Shown: positions 14,001 through 24,622 of the stretch, piece by piece
How positions within the stretch are numbered: position 1 is the first letter of the stretch
Layout: every line of letters begins with the position of its first letter
Assembly (NCBI RefSeq): GCF_000002235.5
Contig: NW_022145609.1
Location: forward strand, 23,610,408-23,674,407
DNA from: Strongylocentrotus purpuratus
Lineage: Eukaryota; Echinodermata; Echinoidea; Camarodonta; Strongylocentrotidae
Direction: 5' to 3'
Length of the DNA stretch: 64,000 bases
The notes under the pieces: generated by a model
What the model saw: the letters and a program-made list of their open reading frames with translations, nothing else
The model's database searches: none
Told to the model about the DNA's origin: nothing
Position numbers and translations under genes: made by a program

Positions 14001-15240
14001 ATATATGCATTACGCAATGGAACAGATTTTTATCTTTAGATTTTATACTGTTTAGACTGTTCAACAGGAATTGTGAACCAACTGCCTGAAGATAGTAAAC
14101 TCATCAATTTGATAAACTACATGAAGCTGCGGTCATGCTTTTAAACAATCATTACAATATGAAACGTCGAGCCACTCCCACCACCCATCCTCTCCAAGCG
14201 CTATAGTTCTCCTTAGAACTATAATCTAAGAATGATAACCAACAGTCTTTTTCAAGACTACACCAACAGTCCTTTCCAGGACTACACACCCTCAAGAAAG
14301 ATTACAGAGAGTCCTTTTCAGGACTCCTCAATCCTCCCTCTCTCTCACATGGTGCACCCGCAAGCCTATGAAAATTGTCCCACTGTTTACTAGATGCATG
14401 AAAAAAATAGTCAAATTAAGGATATAAATCCAATTGTATACAATAAAATGTGTCATATGATAAAGTTGTCTGTTTGTGATGCATGCCATAATACTGTTTA
14501 TTTTTTTCAATTTATTTATTTATTTATTCATAAATGTATAGTGTTGTCAATCATTACATAACATTCAATTTGCTATTATTGTGTATTAATACATTGTGAT
14601 CCAGATACATTTTATGTTGTACTGCAATCAGTATTACCATTGCAAACCTCAACTGGCAGTTTATCTTCATCAATTTAATGATACTTTTTATGAATAGTGT
14701 ATTGAGGGAGATAGTTGTCACATGCGTAAAAGACATACAATATCTATATGCGAGTGAACTATTCGGAACTCCATGATTTGACATGAGTGCGTGTGTCACA
14801 ACTATTCCTCTTAATATGCTATGACTCGTTATAGTAAGTGCCACCTTGTGAGAGGAGATTTAAAAAAAGAAATTTATTGTTGCTGCAAAAAATACTTCTA
14901 ATGCAACCAAAATTTGTAAATACATCCTTTTTTTTATAGGTTTAGCAGAATTACTGACAGATTTATTTATCCATTTATTTTTTTAATTTTTGTTCAATGT
15001 CAATTCCATTGTTCAAAGAATCAAAGCTCAGTGCAAGCTCAGATTAATATACACTGATATCATTCATTTAAAGTATATCATTATTTGTTATCTTTTCATC
15101 CATGAAGATATGAATAGTTCTTAATTTTGTACTTCTTTCTTTTCTTCCGTGTTGTATCTACGCAGGATCTGAATTACGCTCCCCATACGAACAAGAAGAA
15201 GCTGGCCCTCGCTGGGCATTGGGAACACAAGTGGAAGTGA
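5125..15240 (+). CDS. AKAP2/MISP-like cytoskeletal protein, 3' part of gene (4 exons)
   Basis: Spliced coding region joining 5125-8022, 9806-9971, 11235-11473 and 15166-15240, 1125 residues plus stop. All three introns are GT-AG and the phases (0, 1, 0) join without a stop. The protein is mostly low-complexity, acidic and Ser/Pro/Thr-rich. It has a run of about 12 Glu near residue 130, a basic helix (SLWEQKAAEVEQRRR) near 740, and two charged helical motifs, SLIERDIRLQKERTLEISKE near 815 and RRSLMELEIAAQREKEEAF near 1029. These resemble the repeated I-E-x-E-I...E-R-E motifs of AKAP2 and MISP, which bind actin or act at the cell cortex. That family call is from memory of motif style only. The first exon opens in phase 0 after an acceptor, so earlier exons probably exist upstream. 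The first internal Met (5206) could serve as a start if they do not. Confidence 0.72.
8023..9805 (+). other. Intron a of the AKAP2/MISP-like gene
   Basis: AT-rich. Contains the 41-bp tandem repeat at 9154-9276; otherwise nothing recognised. Confidence 0.7.
9154..9276. repeat. 41-bp tandem repeat, three copies
   Basis: Three nearly identical 41-bp units starting at 9154, 9195 and 9236, each starting CTTAAAAAGCAGGGAACATA. Near-identity implies recent amplification. Confidence 0.9.
9806..9971 (+). CDS. Exon b of the AKAP2/MISP-like gene
   Basis: 55 codons plus one base, from AACAG at 9801-9805 to a GTTAGT donor. It encodes a Ser/Thr-rich stretch and ends in a basic helix (SIVQQGIKLSQNLEKKKI). 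The phase-1 end joins exactly to the next exon. A 19-bp minisatellite starts directly after the donor. Confidence 0.85.
9985..10512. repeat. 19-bp minisatellite TTCCTTATATGATCATTTA
   Basis: More than 25 tandem units of about 19 bp, most homogeneous at 10310-10505 and degenerate to the left. Each unit carries the palindromes ATAT and TGATCA. It begins about 14 bp after the exon b donor. Confidence 0.92.
11235..11473 (+). CDS. Exon c of the AKAP2/MISP-like gene
   Basis: Begins after a C/T-rich tract and GCAG, ends at TATAAG before GTGGGT. It encodes VKLEKKPRRSLMELEIAAQR and then a charged helix, followed by a Ser/Pro-rich tail. The helix has the second I-E-type motif of the protein. Confidence 0.85.
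11790..12006. mobile_element. MITE-like element, family E, copy 1
   Basis: Left end ACAGTTAACAACTTAATTAT, right end GGTATGAATAGTTGAGTTA, imperfect inverted repeats. The interior shares GAATGAAAGGTGGACTGG with copies at 63467-63710 and 58540-58645. Confidence 0.65.
14202..14326 (+). other. Cluster of four histone-3'-end-like hairpins
   Basis: Four perfect stems with 4-base loops: 14202-14223 (loop CCTT), 14244-14259 (AGTCTT-TTTC-AAGACT), 14268-14283 (AGTCCT-TTCC-AGGACT), 14309-14326 (GAGTCCT-TTTC-AGGACTC). CAAGAAAGA lies at 14293-14301, nine bases after the third hairpin. Stem and loop sizes, the CAACA/ACAC flanks and CAAGAAAGA are those of sea urchin histone mRNA 3' ends, though stem bases differ from the usual GGCTCT. 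No histone coding sequence is seen upstream, so it may be a relic. Confidence 0.5.
15166..15240 (+). CDS. Terminal exon d of the AKAP2/MISP-like gene
   Basis: 24 codons and a TGA stop, after a T-rich tract and CGCAG. It encodes a short basic tail with KKKLALAGHWEHKWK at the end. The phase matches exon c. It is the last coding exon; everything downstream on this strand is non-coding. Confidence 0.8.
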   Translation, partial: DLNYAPHTNKKKLALAGHWEHKWK

Positions 15241-18200
15241 ATTATTCTGCGCATCGTTATGTCACTGTAACAGTAACGCTACACGAGGGGGCTATTCGTG
15301 CTATATCACTTCAAATGTGTGCTCCACCCGCTTGTGAGAGGCATTAGCTGTCCTTTAAAAAAAAAAGAAGAAGACATTATTATAATACAGGTGGGACTGA
15401 GGATAGATGCAATGACAAGATAAAGGAGTTGGTGGTGGCGATGTGGGGTAGGCGTGCGCCCTTCCCCCCATGTACAGTATACGCTAATCGCGCATTAAGA
15501 GTCTCACCATGCACATGGAGCAGAGCTGACAGAGAAATGAATGCGTGGGACTGATAGAGGCACTCCCCGCAGGAGATGAATATTGAGTTATGTATCGACA
15601 GAGGCCTGCAGGAGATAGCGTCTGACGTCTCCTTAATGTGCTGCTAAAAGAGAACATTATCGCCTGCTTCACATTGATTGCATGATATCATAGCGCATTG
15701 AGCGATGTTGCAGCAGCTGCTCTGTGACTTAATTTCCGCCGACATTTCTCTTCCATAAGTCCAAACCGTCAAACCTGTTTAGCATGTGCTTCCTCAGTGC
15801 ACCCATCATAGAGCTAGAACTGCTGCAGTATATTTCATTTTCCGACATCTCAATCCCGATTCATCGAAACTCAGGACCAAATTATTTCTCTACCGGAGCA
15901 TGCAGTGTGCTCATGTCATCCTCTGTAACTGTTGTATTGTATCATCATCAGTATTGGTGTGCGTCCGTTTGTACAGAAAGGACAGAAAGATCACTCAGCA
16001 CCTGCAGCTGTACAGTTTGATCAAAGAATGTTGTTGTTTATCTTGCTTGTTTCTGGGTATATATTTCTTTGAGTTAAATGCCAACAAGTTTTATTGAGCA
16101 GTATTTCAAATAAAAAAATCAAAAAAATCTCAAAGAGCTTTAAAACAAAAGGCAACAGATACTGTACATATACTGTGATATATGCATGTATCTTCACGTT
16201 GTAAGTTTTATTATTAAAAATCATGCCATGATGTAAACTCTTTAGATGTGAAACCTTTTTTTTTCAAGCTGAAATGCATCTCTGTGGCTAATCGATTGCG
16301 TAACTCATCCACAGACAGAAAGGTGTAAGTTTGAAATGACTTCATTGTCTTTCTGGCTCTAAGACTTTTGATGTGTATATTTTCCAAAGCTAGAAAAAAA
16401 AAGAGAGTAGTTTGTTGAGAGCCAGAAGGCGTTACATGTATGGCATATTTTTAAAGGTAAAGACCAGTTATGGTCATGCGATTGCATTGTGAAAGAAACG
16501 TTGTGGAATCGATCAGAAAAGGTTGATCATCTAGCATCTAGCATCTGCAAGGTTCTGGAATCTTAAAAATGATAAGAAATTTGGCCCATTTTTCGTAAAG
16601 TTACAAGCACTATACACAGAAAGATGTATATGGGACTACCCTATATCTCTCACAGACCATGAGAGAAACAAATTTACCAAATATATAAATTAGTAGGCGG
16701 TTTCCCGGCAAATTTTTTATCATCATGTATTAGTCAAAACATATTCTTCCACATGATTGGTAATGAGAGCTTCCATTTCATTTTTTGAAATTGGAGCGTT
16801 TCCAATACTGGTCTTTACCTTTAAGTTATTTTTAAGGTATGCTTTATTTTTTTTGTTTGCATAGAAATGTGGTCTTCTGGCTCTCAACGGACAAAACAAC
16901 GTTATAAACTACGTTATATATGAATGATGTCAACACACTGGCATTCTATTCTACATGTAGAAGTGCTATGAAGAAAGACTAGCATTAATCAAATTTACAT
17001 GGGCCCCGAGCCTAAACTCCTGTGATACCGAATTTATGTACACAAATGAGACTGAAGTCCATGGATAGTGGACAAAAATGGGACATTTGTGGGATTTCCT
17101 TGAACAAAATATTTAATCTGCATAGTTGAAATGTTTTATTATCCTATTGAATGCAAGATGGGATGGTTTCTAAATAAGGTCCAGTAGGAAATGTATTTTG
17201 GGGGTTTCAAATCTAACATTTGATTCATATTTGTAAATAAATATCTTGTAATGCTACAATTGTATATTTTCCAAAGAAATATCTGTATAATACTTTTGTA
17301 GATATGCCAATGTTTGTAATTTAGTCTATACTGTATGTACTTGTATCAAAAGGTATATATTATCATGAATGAGATATATGATAATATAAGGAGACAGATT
17401 TGCAAGATTGATTTTGAATCATGTTAGATTGTATGGAATATTGAAACAATATTTTCTAAATATTTAATTTTAAAATTATTATTTCAACCTTTTGGTTGCT
17501 GAAAAGATTATGGATATATCATGTGCATGTTGCTTCTGTAATATGTTAAAAAGTGAACATTGTATTTGTGTTTGATGTATAAAAAGCGATCTGGTTTTGA
17601 TAATTTTCTTTCTGAAGTTAATAGAAATAGAGATGTTTGACAGATGTACATGTATCTGATGTGTTTAATTTCAAATGTGTGCATTCGTACAGTTGTTATA
17701 CGATAAGTGTGAAGTACATGTCAGTTTCAGCCATCATTGAATTCTTAATGATGCGTTCAAAATCTCAAGAAATACTTGTATATTTTTGTACACTGTGCTA
17801 CTTGTAGAAAAACAGTATTTGCATGGCTGCACAAATATGTACAAACGTGTAATTCCACTGTAGAAAAATCACTGCAAATGTAAATGAAATTGAAGAATCC
17901 CCTCTTCTTTTTCAAATGAATGATGTTACATGCATTGAAGACTTATATAGCTTGAGATTGCCAATTGTAATTTCTCATTTCATTCATATACATGTATAGA
18001 GTGCCGTTGAGACTAAATGCCATTCTTTTTTCTTTTTTCGTTGGAAATCATAATTATGTCAATTTAATGACTAAAGTTCCATGCTTTGACATGTACATGT
18101 ATATGCATGGTATCAAGGTGTTTTTCCTCTCTCACTAAACCCTTTCTTTGATGATGAAGGGTTATGAGAGCTGTGAAATCCAATATTTTCTTTTTTAATG

Positions 18201-18740
18201 ATATGAATTTATTATGAAAGTCACAAACACAAAAATACCCAAGGACGCTTGCCAGTAACTCTCTTACATGCAATGAATTTCTATTAAAAAATTGTCTTTG
18301 AATCTTAAAACTTTATTGTAATGATGTGTTTCTTTGAAAAAAAGCCAAGAACATACATAACATTAATAAATGACCTATCACAATGATTGCCAATTGAATT
18401 AAATTACTCAAAAGAATGTTTTATATCAAATTATATTATCGTAAACAAAATTTATCTTGTAATCCCAGTGATTGCAATTTGAAACAAATCACCTGTAATT
18501 AGAAGAAGGGATTGTATAGAAAAACCATTATCTGTTTGTATTCCATTGTAGTCGTGAAAATTTGTGTTTTGATGTGATGTGATGAAAATTCTTTCCTGTA
18601 CAATGTTTGTTTTTTTGTTGTTTGCATTAAATTTATATCCTGCTTGGTTACTGTATCAAATGTGAGTTCTCACAAAATATATATTGTCACAGAGAAATAA
18701 GATATACTTGTTGTACCGGTGTTTTTATTTAGAAAAGATT
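15241..18740 (+). other. Probable 3' UTR and downstream flank of the + gene
   Basis: AT-rich, without coding signal. AATAAA occurs at 17236-17241 and 18365-18370, either of which could be a polyadenylation signal. A nested inverted repeat with a MITE occupies 16418-16888. Transcript end not determinable. Confidence 0.4.
16451..16824. mobile_element. MITE-like element, family D
   Basis: 374 bp bounded by inverted repeats TTAAAGGTAAAGACCAGT and ACTGGTCTTTACCTTTAA. It lies inside a further inverted repeat, GTTGAGAGCCAGAA at 16418 and its complement at about 16874-16888. No coding capacity. Confidence 0.75.
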
Positions 18741-19349
18741 TAAAGCCACACTGTTCTAGAATCACTTCCACAAAATCCCATCTGGTCCCGTAACTCGCTG
18801 CTTCCCTAGCTGCGCTGTTGGTTCTATAACGTACAGCCCCACTTTTGCACTTGAAGAGCTCTCAGAAACACTGCCGAGGTTTGTGATGTCATGTAAGGGA
18901 CCAAGTAAGCTTAAGCAGACAATGTCCCATAACAATGCACACATTTTCAGTGCCTGTTTCATCATCTTATTTCTCTAACTTCACCAGCATCATTCTCACT
19001 GTTTGATCTGCTGCCTCGTTCTAAATTTTGGACATGGTTTTATGTTTTCACTATACCATGGCTTGTCATTCAGCATCACTTCCCTTTTAAAATGGTGTGA
19101 AATAAGTTCGTTTAAAATCAATAGACTCTTTATTATATTGAAAATAATTGCACTGAAAATATGTTTATTCGTTTGTAGGATGACAGGATGTAGTCTGGTC
19201 ATGCAGGATTGGTCCTTGTGACGTCATCAAAACATCGCTAAATTTTTCTGGCGACAAGCTTTATACATGTACATATACCCAGATCCCAAGAGGTGCTATT
19301 ATTTGTGTTCATTTGACCTAAAATTTGTATGATTGTCATCTGTAAGCTT

Positions 19350-19572
19350 CCTGGGGGGTGTTTCACAAAGATCCTAAGTTGAACTTATCTCTAAGTTGGA
19401 CTTGGGAGATTTCATGTTCTTGATGTGGAATTTATGAAAAGTCTAAAATATTTGAATTTTGAATTTTGTTTTGAATGAATTTCATCATAAGGCTACAAAT
19501 GGCTCTCCATAATATTCAAGTCCAACTTAGAGATAAGTTCGACTTAAGAATATTTGTGAAATACCCCCCTGG
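19350..19572. mobile_element. MITE-like element, family C, copy 1
   Basis: Long inverted repeats of about 50 bp: CCTGGGGGGTGTTTCACAAA at the left, complement ending ATACCCCCCTGG at the right, with internal AACTTATCTCTAAGTTGGAC. Foldback shape. Copies 2-4 at 20473, 29249 and 40176. Confidence 0.8.
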
Positions 19573-20472
19573 TAGTGATGCATTTTTGGCCATACTTGTG
19601 ATTTTCTTTGAACATTATGCAAATGATATGCGTAAACATACAATTTTACTGTAACAGTTAACATCGTAACAAAAATCAGTTCAGAATATATTTCATTTTA
19701 TTTCATCATTTCCAATAATTTTCAATATAGCAAAAAACACTTTCAGTTAAAAAAATATGCTTCGGAAATGGTTTCCCCAATTGTCCTATATAATCAGAAG
19801 CTTGTTCATAATGTATAAACCACAATCTATTCATATCAAATATATGAATAGGTTCATTTCTAAAGTTAAATACAAGTAACAGAGTGCATTGAGGGAACAT
19901 AAAATGCAAATCCAGCCTGATATTAACTTTAAAAGAAGCAGAAAATAGCAGAACTGTGAAAATTTGAGCAAAATCTAATTAAAAAAAGGAAGTTTTCTTA
20001 TACTTAAACCAACTTAAATAATGCAGTATGGGATATTTAATACACAACTACATCTCTCTCATGATATAAATCCTTTCATATCTCACCCCTAAAATATACC
20101 AGGCAAATTAAATCTAAGGTAGCCTTAATAGTGAAATGTAGTGACATGAAAAGAACCTGTCTACAATGCAAAAGGCAAAATAGTTGGTGATATTTGTGAA
20201 TTAAAAAAATTCCTGTTTGTGACATATCTGAATGAAATTTAGGTTAACAGTAAGCCTAATCATCCATGTATTTACTAGCTCCATATCCTAACGATGTGCT
20301 TTTACCTCTATGTGATAAAATTGATGATTTCCAACAATTATGCATTTTGCGTTCTGGACGCGTCTTTTTGTGTCACTGCAATGTGCTAAACTACCCAAGT
20401 TGCTTCAATGATCTTCCAGTTTATTGCAGTCATGAGATATTTGACCTTAACCTCATGTATGGTCGTATATAA

Positions 20473-20785
20473 GGGGGGTGTTTCACAAAGATCCTCAGTC
20501 AAACTTATCTCTAAGTTAGACTTGCACATTATGGAGAGCCATTTGTAGCCTTATGATAAAATATATTCAAAAGCAAAAATTCAATCATTTTAGACTTTTC
20601 ATATATTCCACATCAAGAACATGAAATCTCCTTGATAATACAAAATATGAATGATTTGAATCAACATTTTATGCCTCTTAAAATAACGTTTACAAAATAT
20701 TTTCAAAGATGCTAACAGCTTTCCATAATTGTTCAGTACAACTTAGAGATAACTTCAAGAGATATCTTTGTGAAACACCCCCCTG
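20473..20785. mobile_element. MITE-like element, family C, copy 2
   Basis: Ends GGGGGGTGTTTCACAAAGAT and TTTGTGAAACACCCCCCT. Same subterminal AACTTATCTCTAAGTTAGAC motif as copy 1, with a longer centre. Confidence 0.8.
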
Positions 20786-20989
20786 GTCGGTCCTCAAACT
20801 AAAATTCAAACATGTAAAATTGGAGCATGGAAGAAGTATGAACTGATGTATGCGAACGGCTCTAAGATCCACTCTGGTGCAATCTGAGCCGCATTTTGAA
20901 GCACTTTTAAACACATTTTATGACTTAATTTATTAATAATTTAGGTTGAGAATGCATAATGAACTTTATGATTATCAAGCCTGTACAAC

Positions 20990-21660
20990 AATAATTCACA
21001 CCTGTCGCTGTTACACGTCTAAGCCCTCGTGGACCTACTTTCATGCAGGTTCGGTTAGAATCTGTTCGATGGTTCTTTAGTTGTCATGGTAACAAAAGTA
21101 TGGACAGCCAAGACAGCTCTTAAACATTCCTTTACGCCGCCACGTACAACAATTGTTGTGACCTTTAACATCTGACCTCTTTTCATTTAATCTTTTTACT
21201 CTTGCACAGTCATCATAGTGATATGATATTTTCTGGAATTCTTAATGATTTCATGACCTGTTTTGTTAAAATTACTTCAATGGTTTTAATTTTACGTTAT
21301 CACAGTAACAATACCGGTACATCTCGCCCCAAGAGTCGATCAATGAATTCGCCTTTTAATGTTTATACACACTTCAGCCAAGTTTGATTTCAATTACTTT
21401 GTTTATACAATTTATTGTGACACTATATCTGGTATACATCAACATTTTAATGGTCCTGACTTTTGACCTCTTAAAATCAAAACCTTTGAGTTCATCCTTG
21501 CATGCTCATACACTGTACATACATGTACTTGATCTAAGTTTGATTAAAATCTGTTTTGTTATCGGGGTAACAAAAAGCCAAGGCGGACAAGCTGAAAACA
21601 TAATTCCTCAGTCCCAACTTTGTTGGCGGAGGCATTACAACAAAAAAATCCGAAAACCTT
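20990..21660. repeat. Degenerate relative of the DR1-array element
   Basis: Contains repeats like ATGGTTCTTTAGTTGTCATG and, at its right end, GGCGGACAAGCTGAAAACAT and GGCGGAGGCATTAC, matching in order the right part of the 22206-23450 element. Also has TGACCT half-sites. Strongly diverged. Confidence 0.5.
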
Positions 21661-22205
21661 CTTTGAAGAAGTACAGGAAGACATGAAATATGGCAAAATG
21701 GTATCATCAATATACACACAGTACTCAAATTTTAACGTCTCATCTGGCAGTTTTCACACACAAACTTAATAACCGATTTCAATCATTTCATCGCTTAGAC
21801 TTATTGCAACAAATATACAGTACTTACAATATAAAACAACATACATGTATCATTGATACAAAACAGAATTTTTTTCAATTACAAAAAATAAAAATTTCAT
21901 CGCGAAGATCTGAAAGACCTGCAGATCTTAATATTTTGGTAATTCTAGATTTAATCAATAGAATGATCTACCTATTTGCCAATTCAGAAGTTTAAAAAAT
22001 GGCTACTAGAGATGTTCAAGCAAATAGGCAAGAAATAAAATATATTTATCAGTCAAAGCATCACCGACCACTTCGCCTTGAGCATCCTCAGGGATAGATA
22101 TGGGAACAATATATCTAGCTTATATTATCATCAACATTTTAATGCTGTATAATTTCAATGCCTTTTCTTATCAGTAACTGCAAATTAAATTCCTTCAACA
22201 AGAAA

Positions 22206-23450
22206 GAACTAGATGGAATTTTGACTGCGCGCAGTCAAAAATGATGCCTCCGCCATAGAGCAATTTAAACAAGTTTGGAGTTTAAATCTCCAGTGGTTCT
22301 TGAGATATCATGATAACAATCTCAATGTATGGAATTTCATAAGTTGACCTCTGTGACCCTTGACCTTTGACCTACGTGCTCCAAAATCTAATCAGATTGT
22401 CTTCCTATGGTGATACACACTATCATTAAGTTTGAAGTTTAAATCTCCAGTGGTTCTTGAGATATTATGATATGGTGATACATACTATCATTAAGTTTGA
22501 AGTGAAAATTCTCCAGTGGTTCTTGAGATATCGCGATAACGATCTCAATGTATGGAATTTCATAAGTTGACCTCTGTGACCCTTGACCTTTGACCTACGT
22601 GCTCCAAAATCTAATCAGATTGTCTTCCTATGGTGATACACACTATCATTAAGTTTGAAGTTTAAATCTCCAGTGGTTCTTGAGATATTATGATAACAAT
22701 CTCAATGTATGGAATTTCATAAGTTGACCTCTGTGACCCTTGACCTTTGACCTACGTGCTCCAAAATCTAATCAGATCGTCTTCCTATGGTGATACATAC
22801 TATCCTTAAGTTTGAAGTTTTTACATCTCCAGTGGTTCTTGAGATATCATGATAACAATCTCAATGTATGGAATTTCATAAGTTGACCTCTATGACCCAT
22901 GACCTTTGACCTACGTGCTCCAAAATGTAATCAGATTGTTTTCCTATAGTGATACACACTATCACTAAGTTTGAAGTTTAAATCTCCAGTGGTTCTTGAG
23001 ATATCATGATAACAATCTCAATGTATGGAATTTCATAAGTTGACCTCTGTGACCCTTGACCTTTGACATACGTGCTCCAAAATCTAATCAGATCGTCTTC
23101 CTATGGTGATACATACTATCCTTAAGTTTGAAGTTTAAATCTCGAATGGTTCTTGAGATATCGCGCTAACAAACTCAATACAAGGAATTTCATAAGTTGA
23201 CCTCTGTGACCTGCGACCTTTGACCTACGTACTCCAAAATCTAATCAGATCGTCTTCCTATGGTGATAAATACTATTCCCGAGTCTTAAGTTTAAATCTT
23301 AAATGGTTCTTGAGATATTGTGATAACGGTCAAACGGGACGGACGTACGGACGTACGGACGGACGTACGGACGTACGGACGTACGGACGTACGGACGGAC
23401 AACCCGAAAACATGATGCCTCCGGCACCACCTTCGGTGGCGGAGGCATAA
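22206..23450. mobile_element. Non-autonomous element with ~157-bp array of DR1-like motifs
   Basis: Left end ACTAGATGGAATTTTGACTG with palindrome GACTGCGCGCAGTC; right end ATGCCTCCGGCACCACCTTC then GGTGGCGGAGGCAT, a hairpin. The interior is about six ~157-bp units (ctcaatg landmark at 22321, 22544, 22701, 22860, 23017, 23174), each with TGACCTTTGACCT or a close variant, then a GGACGTAC minisatellite (23335-23400). A shorter copy lies at 53819-54347. The layout (palindromic end, internal tandem core) resembles Helitron-like non-autonomous elements, but the class is not established. Confidence 0.75.
23335..23400. repeat. GGACGTAC/GGAC minisatellite
   Basis: Tandem CGGACGTA and GGAC units inside the right part of the DR1-array element; a shorter version is present in the second copy at 54250-54298. 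Confidence 0.85.
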
Positions 23451-23739
23451 AAATCTATGCCACAATAAAGAGGGAAGAAAAGGAACCTTAGAGGCAAATG
23501 TTCTCATAGGCTTGATCAAATTCAATAATTTGTCGGGCTAGGCCCTTGCTTCCCTTTGGCAAGAAAATAACTGCCCTTTAATACACCAATGCGCCCTGGC
23601 TACGACTATTTGTTAATGTGCAAGGATATACTGAAAGTCCTTGATAGGAGCATTAGAAATGCATTACCACATGAAACAGAACAGGGTCTTGGTTACACCC
23701 TCTTTATGCCTCTGGACCCAGTATCAGGCCTCTTGACTT

Positions 23740-24440
23740 ACTCAGAAGAATTTTATCCAGAGAAGAAAACAAAATATTGCACTGACGATGCTCTCTGAGC
23801 TCCTGAGACTCTTTGTCCAAAGGTGATTGTCGTGTAGCAATCTGACAATACCTCACAAGACAGTGAAGATGTTCTTTGGTAGTTTCCGAGTCTCGGCAGA
23901 GAGGATGATTGTCCTATTGCCACCTAACTCTTTTGTCCAGAGGTTGAACCCACCGATGACATTCTCTGTATGCTTCAAAGCCTTGGTGTTCAGCATCCAT
24001 CCAGCTCAGAAGGAAGTTGTCCACGGATGATGGACAAGGTCTCTTCCAGCGACGGATGTTGCTGATAATAGCCTCTATTATGCTTCTGACGCTCAATGCC
24101 CAAGAACCGACTCACTCAGAAGACTGTTGTCCAAAGATGAAACTAAAGCCAATGGCATTGATGATGTTCTCAATGTCCAAGATTATCGTCCTGTTGCCAT
24201 TGATAATGTCCTCTATATGCTTCTGACACTCAATGCCCAAGAACAGACTCACTCAGAAGACTGTTGTCCAAAGATGAAACTGATGCCAATGGCATTGATG
24301 ATGTTCTCAATGTACTTCTGAGTCTCAATGTCCAAGATGATCGTCAAGTGGCCATCATCATCTGGTACAACTTGCTCCTCAGAAGACCATTATCCAAAGA
24401 TGAAAGCCAATGGCGTTGATAATGTTCTCAATGTCCAAGA
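23740..24440 (-). repeat. Degenerate tandem copies of the SZT2 terminal exon
   Basis: At least three clear units, around 24105, 24240 and 24375, and older ones toward 23740. Each has ACTCAGAAGACTGTTGTCCA-like and GGCATTGATGATGTTCTCAA-like motifs, i.e. the end of exon 36 in antisense. On the minus strand the copies still read [16 protein letters not shown] and a stop. They lie downstream of the real stop, so in the 3' UTR or flank. Confidence 0.8.
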
Positions 24441-24475
24441 TGATCGTCATGTTGCCATCACCATCATCAACTCAC

Positions 24476-24622
24476 TCAGAAGACTGTTGTCCACAGATGA
24501 AAGCCAATGGCGTTGATGATGTTCTCAATGCACTTCTGAATCTCAATGTCCAAGATGATCGTCATGTTGCCGTCACTGTCGGGTACCATGGCGGGACGTT
24601 CCTTGCTGATCATCTCCAACTC
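24476..24622 (-). CDS. SZT2: SZT2 terminal coding exon 36
   Basis: 48 codons and [23 protein letters not shown], then [20 protein letters not shown] and [13 protein letters not shown] acceptor. Degenerate copies of its last ~100 bases continue downstream in the 3' flank (about 23740-24440). Confidence 0.87.
   Translation of the reverse strand, partial: ELEMISKERPAMVPDSDGNMTIILDIEIQKCIENIINAIGFHLWTTVF

Larger units (their letters stand above)
11474..15165 (+). other. Intron c of the AKAP2/MISP-like gene
   Basis: About 3.7 kb, AT-rich. Contains a family E MITE (11790-12006), a hairpin cluster (14202-14326) and a small duplication at 13955-14005. No exon seen. Confidence 0.65.
18741..20990. 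other. Intergenic region between convergent genes
   Basis: AT-rich. Holds two family C MITEs (19350-19572, 20473-20785). No exon or RNA gene seen. Confidence 0.6.

Noticed and set aside
23589-23798. 69-codon + strand open frame
   Set aside because: No similarity recognised, overlaps the degenerate SZT2 3' array, and has no splice or promoter context.
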